NCBI RefSeq assembly: GCF_023554995.1
Contig: NZ_JAMJPK010000002.1
Span: forward strand, 496,001-560,000
Direction: 5' to 3'
Source: Halomonas gemina
GTDB taxonomy: Bacteria; Pseudomonadota; Gammaproteobacteria; Pseudomonadales; Halomonadaceae
Length of the DNA stretch: 64,000 nucleotides
This document shows, in pieces, positions 61,780 through 64,000 of this stretch (positions are counted from its first letter, which is position 1; the number at the start of each line of letters is the position of its first letter). The notes under the pieces were generated by a model. That model had not been told where the DNA came from, ran no database searches, and saw only the letters and a program-made list of their open reading frames with translations. Position numbers and translations under genes: made by a program.

Positions 61780-62132
61780 TTCGGCCGGACACCGGATTGC
61801 GGGTCTACCTCTGCCGCGAGCCCGTCGATATGCGCAAGCAGATCGACGGGCTGGCCCTGCTCGTTCAGGAGGCCATGGAGCTCAATCCCTTCGAGGAGGC
61901 AGTGTTCGTGTTCGGCAACCGCCAGCGCGACAATATGAAGCAGCTGTTCTGGGAACGTAACGGCTTCGTGGTCTGGTATAAGCGCCTGGAGCGCGAGCGC
62001 TTCAAGTGGCCTGACCGCCTGGAAGGCGACACGGTCTCGCTGTCGGGCCAGGAGCTGAATTGGCTTCTTGATGGCTATGACCTCAGCGCCATGCAGCCCC
62101 ATAAGGCCTTGGATTTTCAGGCAGTTGGTTGA
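61776..62132 (+). CDS. tnpB: IS66 accessory protein TnpB
   Basis: 118 residues, full length. YLCREPVDMRKQIDGLALLV and VFVFGNRQRDNMKQLFWERN are the diagnostic blocks of the IS66 Orf2/TnpB family, and FVVWYKRLERERFKWP follows. It is required with TnpA for IS66 transposition together with the TnpC transposase, which here is deleted, so this copy cannot move alone. Confidence 0.92.
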   Translation: MIRPDTGLRVYLCREPVDMRKQIDGLALLVQEAMELNPFEEAVFVFGNRQRDNMKQLFWERNGFVVWYKRLERERFKWPDRLEGDTVSLSGQELNWLLDGYDLSAMQPHKALDFQAVG

Positions 62133-62175
62133 TGTTTTTGCTGCCTGCGGTGGCACTGCTTGGTAAAATATCGGC

Positions 62176-62595
62176 ATGACTTCGTCGGCCTCACCTTCCT
62201 TTGCCAGCGTCTCCCAGCTGCGCACCTGGCTCGACAAGTCGCTGACGCAGGTGCTGCCAAAGAGCGCGCTGGGCAAGGCACTGCACTACCTGGATGGCCA
62301 GTGGCAGCGGCTGACCCGCTTCCTCGATGATGGGCTGATCCCGCTGGACAACAACGCAGTAGAAAATGCCATTCGTCCCTTCGTGGTGGGTCGAAAAAAC
62401 TGGCTATTTAGCCAAACACCGAGCGGCGCGCAGGCCAGTGCGGCGATCTACAGCCTGGTCGAGACGGCGAAGGCCAACGGCCTGTCACCCTACGACTACC
62501 TGCAATTCGTGTTCGAGACCCTGCCGACACTCGGCGAGGATGATGATCTCGACACGCTGCTCCCCTGGCGCTGGAAAGAGACTCGACCGGTCTGA
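62176..62595 (+). pseudogene. tnpC: IS66 transposase TnpC, internal deletion
   Basis: 139 residues. The first ~12 (MTSSASPSFASV) could be the true N-terminus; from there the frame jumps into the C-terminal block (LPKSALGKALHYLDGQW, PLDNNAVENAIRPFVVGRKN, SLVETAKANGLSPYDYLQ). The DDE catalytic region, around 350 residues in a full protein, is missing except for the last acidic part. The frame is kept open, so the deletion was in frame or the product is simply a short fragment. Confidence 0.82.
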
Positions 62596-62632
62596 GTCAG
62601 GCCGGAACAGATGGGGTTGGTGGAGCGCTTAC

Positions 62633-62878
62633 GCGATCAAGGAGATGGACGACAGCCCGATGAAAACGCTACTGCTGGCGATTGAGAAGGAAAAGGTCAG
62701 TACCCGCGCCACGGCTGAGCACCCGTTTCATGTCCTCAAGAATCTCTTAGGCTACCGGAAGGTGTGCTACAAGGGGTTGGCCAAGAACCAGGCTCACCTG
62801 TTCACCCTTTTGGCTCTCGGCAATCTGGTGCTGGCAGGACGGTGCCAGGGCCGTGCTGACGGGGGCAGTGTGTCTTGA
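62633..62878 (+). pseudogene. IS5-family transposase, 3' remnant
   Basis: The last ~81 codons of an IS5-type transposase, open from the exact IS66 border. AEHPFHVLKNLLGYRKVCYK and GLAKNQAHLFTLLALGNLVL are the C-terminal YREK-type motif and helix of IS5 transposases. The rest of the element is absent. It abuts the IS66 right end with no spacer, so the IS66 element either inserted in an IS5 copy or recombined with one. Confidence 0.85.
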
Positions 62879-63076
62879 ATCTGGCCTGGCGGCCGGATAA
62901 TCCGGCTAACAGGCAAAAATGCCACCTGAGGTGGTCAGCAAGTGATCGCTGACACGGTGCTTGAGCCTCGCTGATCGCTTGAGGCACCCGTGCTGAATTG
63001 TACAGCGGCTCCCTAGATGAACAGCAAATCGCCTTCTTGCGCTAAAATACATGATAATCGATGGAGTAGCCGCGCT

Positions 63077-64000
63077 ATGCCTTGTCATGACCGCTATGGT
63101 TTGCCTCTCTCGACAAGCTCCGATTTCGCGGCCGAACAGTACCAGACGGGCCTCGATCTCCTCCTCTCGCTCTGGCCGGGGGCATCACAAACATTGGAGG
63201 AGGCGATCACCGCTGATCCGTCCTTTGCCTTGGCGTATGCGGCGCGCGCACGCCTTCATGCCATTCAAGCCGAATCTGCGGAGGCGCTTTCTAGAATCGC
63301 TACCGCCGAGGAACTCGTCGCCCGGCATGGGACCGAGCGGGAGCGGAGTCATGTTGGCGTCCTGTCTCTCGCGATCAACGGCCAGGCCGCCATGGCACTC
63401 GACGGCGCGCTTGCGCACGCCGACCGCTGGCCACGGGACATTTTGATCTTGTCGCTGCCCCTTGGAGCCTTTGGTCTCTTTGCGTTTTCCGGCATGGCGG
63501 ATCATGACCAGGCACGGGTGGATCTCTGCGAGCGTCACGCTCGACACTTCGAGGCCGATGACTGGTGGTTCCTGACCTACCGGGGCTGGGCCCATGGCGA
63601 GAATGGCAACGTGACGCTCGGCCGGGAGCTGACGCAGCGTGGCCTGGAGGTACGTCGAAACAATGTAAATGCTGCCCATGCCTTCGCCCATGTGCTCCAT
63701 GAGTCCGGAGCCAGCGATGAGGCCGAGGCGCATATCACCGACTGGTTGCCGGGATACGACCGAAGCGGAATTCTGCATGGCCATATCGCCTGGCACGGTG
63801 CGCTGGTTGCGCTGGAGAAAGGCGATGCAGAGCGGGCGTTGACTATCTACGGGGAGCATGTCGCGCCTTCCGCCTCGACGGGGGTGCCGATCAACGTGGT
63901 CAGTGACACCTCGTCGTTCCTGTGGCGTCTCCAGGCCTATGACCATGCCGTCCCGGCGGGACTATGGGATGAGGCGGCGTCGTATGCGTCCAATTACTTC
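63077..64000 (+). CDS. Tetratricopeptide-repeat protein (TTC38-like), 3' end outside window
   Basis: 308 codons are open to the right edge without a stop. The sequence shows TPR-like helix pairs (SLTLEEAITADPSFALAYAAR-type A/B helices) and the blocks RGWAHGENGNVTLGRELTQR, NAAHAFAHVLHESGASDEAE and HGHIAWHGALVALEKGDAER, which resemble the TTC38 family of bacterial and eukaryotic TPR proteins. It is cytosolic with no signal peptide. GC returns to the chromosome level, so the accessory zone ends before it. The ATG at 63077 is 198 bases after the IS5 remnant. Confidence 0.8.
   Translation, partial: MPCHDRYGLPLSTSSDFAAEQYQTGLDLLLSLWPGASQTLEEAITADPSFALAYAARARLHAIQAESAEALSRIATAEELVARHGTERERSHVGVLSLAINGQAAMALDGALAHADRWPRDILILSLPLGAFGLFAFSGMADHDQARVDLCERHARHFEADDWWFLTYRGWAHGENGNVTLGRELTQRGLEVRRNNVNAAHAFAHVLHESGASDEAEAHITDWLPGYDRSGILHGHIAWHGALVALEKGDAERALTIYGEHVAPSASTGVPINVVSDTSSFLWRLQAYDHAVPAGLWDEAASYASNYF

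Larger units (their letters stand above)
61491..62632 (+). mobile_element. IS66-family element, internally deleted
   Basis: 1142 bases with terminal inverted repeats of 24 bases at 61491-61514 and 62609-62632 that match at 23 positions (both begin GTAAGCGCTCCAC reading inwards). It carries tnpA- and tnpB-like genes and only the end of tnpC; a full IS66 element is about 2.2-2.6 kb. The flanking eight bases (ACGCAGCT and GCGATCAA) are not a target duplication, which points to a deletion or recombination next to it. Confidence 0.88.

Noticed and set aside
61483..62640. 8-bp target duplication of IS66
   Set aside because: The flanks ACGCAGCT and GCGATCAA differ, so no duplication is present.

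Overview
The window is high-GC DNA from a gammaproteobacterium, most likely Halomonas or a close halophilic relative. I infer this from codon use and gene families (an Mrp/complex I-like antiporter module, a Pseudomonas/Halomonas-style manganese ABC operon, SbcCD, FadR/GntR and LysR regulators). No rRNA or tRNA gene was seen. Both edges cut genes: an SLC13-type permease on the left and a TPR protein on the right.

1-5.5 kb holds household genes: the permease end, a carboxylesterase, a UbiA-type prenyltransferase, a stand-alone divergent TrpB, a PAS-PAS-GGDEF diguanylate cyclase and a small zinc ribbon. 5.5-11 kb is a tightly coupled four-gene module (every junction is a 4-bp ATGA overlap) of Mrp/complex I-like membrane subunits without any catalytic partner. 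It ends at a terminator facing a PIN-PhoH ATPase gene, which is followed by a patatin-like lipase.

14.0-20.1 kb is the most distinctive region. It encodes a secreted glycine-rich low-complexity protein, two more small secreted proteins and a periplasmic C39 peptidase. Convergent to them lie an outer-membrane beta-barrel and a sigma-54 activator with a degenerate receiver. A good -24/-12 element precedes the glycine-rich gene. The set resembles the Pseudomonas Fap amyloid export system (FapD and FapF equivalents) but has a different cargo and a different layout. I read it as a sigma-54-controlled surface-fibre or matrix export system.

20.5-39 kb holds oxidative-stress and cell-wall genes (peroxiredoxin, SDR, two divergent L,D-transpeptidases, an ABC exporter, a LysM/M23 peptidase), then pirin/LysR, a xi-class GST, a DUF188 protein with a duplicated 3' end, a DEAD-box helicase, a class I amidotransferase, ArgE, a FadR-like regulator and a homocysteine methyltransferase. 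38.8-43.5 kb is mntR plus a four-gene Mn ABC operon with a textbook MntR palindrome. 43.5-58.2 kb holds a STAS protein, a PARG-like macrodomain enzyme, SbcCD, endonuclease V, DUF1415, OsmC, an amidotransferase/amidoligase pair and an MscS channel with an uncharacterised membrane partner.

58.2 kb to the end is an accessory zone of visibly lower GC. It has a NERD/zinc-ribbon protein (a decayed fragment of a paralogue lies at 43.5 kb), a small secreted peptide, an orphan polytopic membrane protein followed by an integron attC-like site, a SIR2-like gene cut by an internally deleted IS66 element, an IS5-type transposase remnant, and a TPR protein running off the edge. REP-like palindromes occur at 31.5, 43.5 and 59.4 kb.
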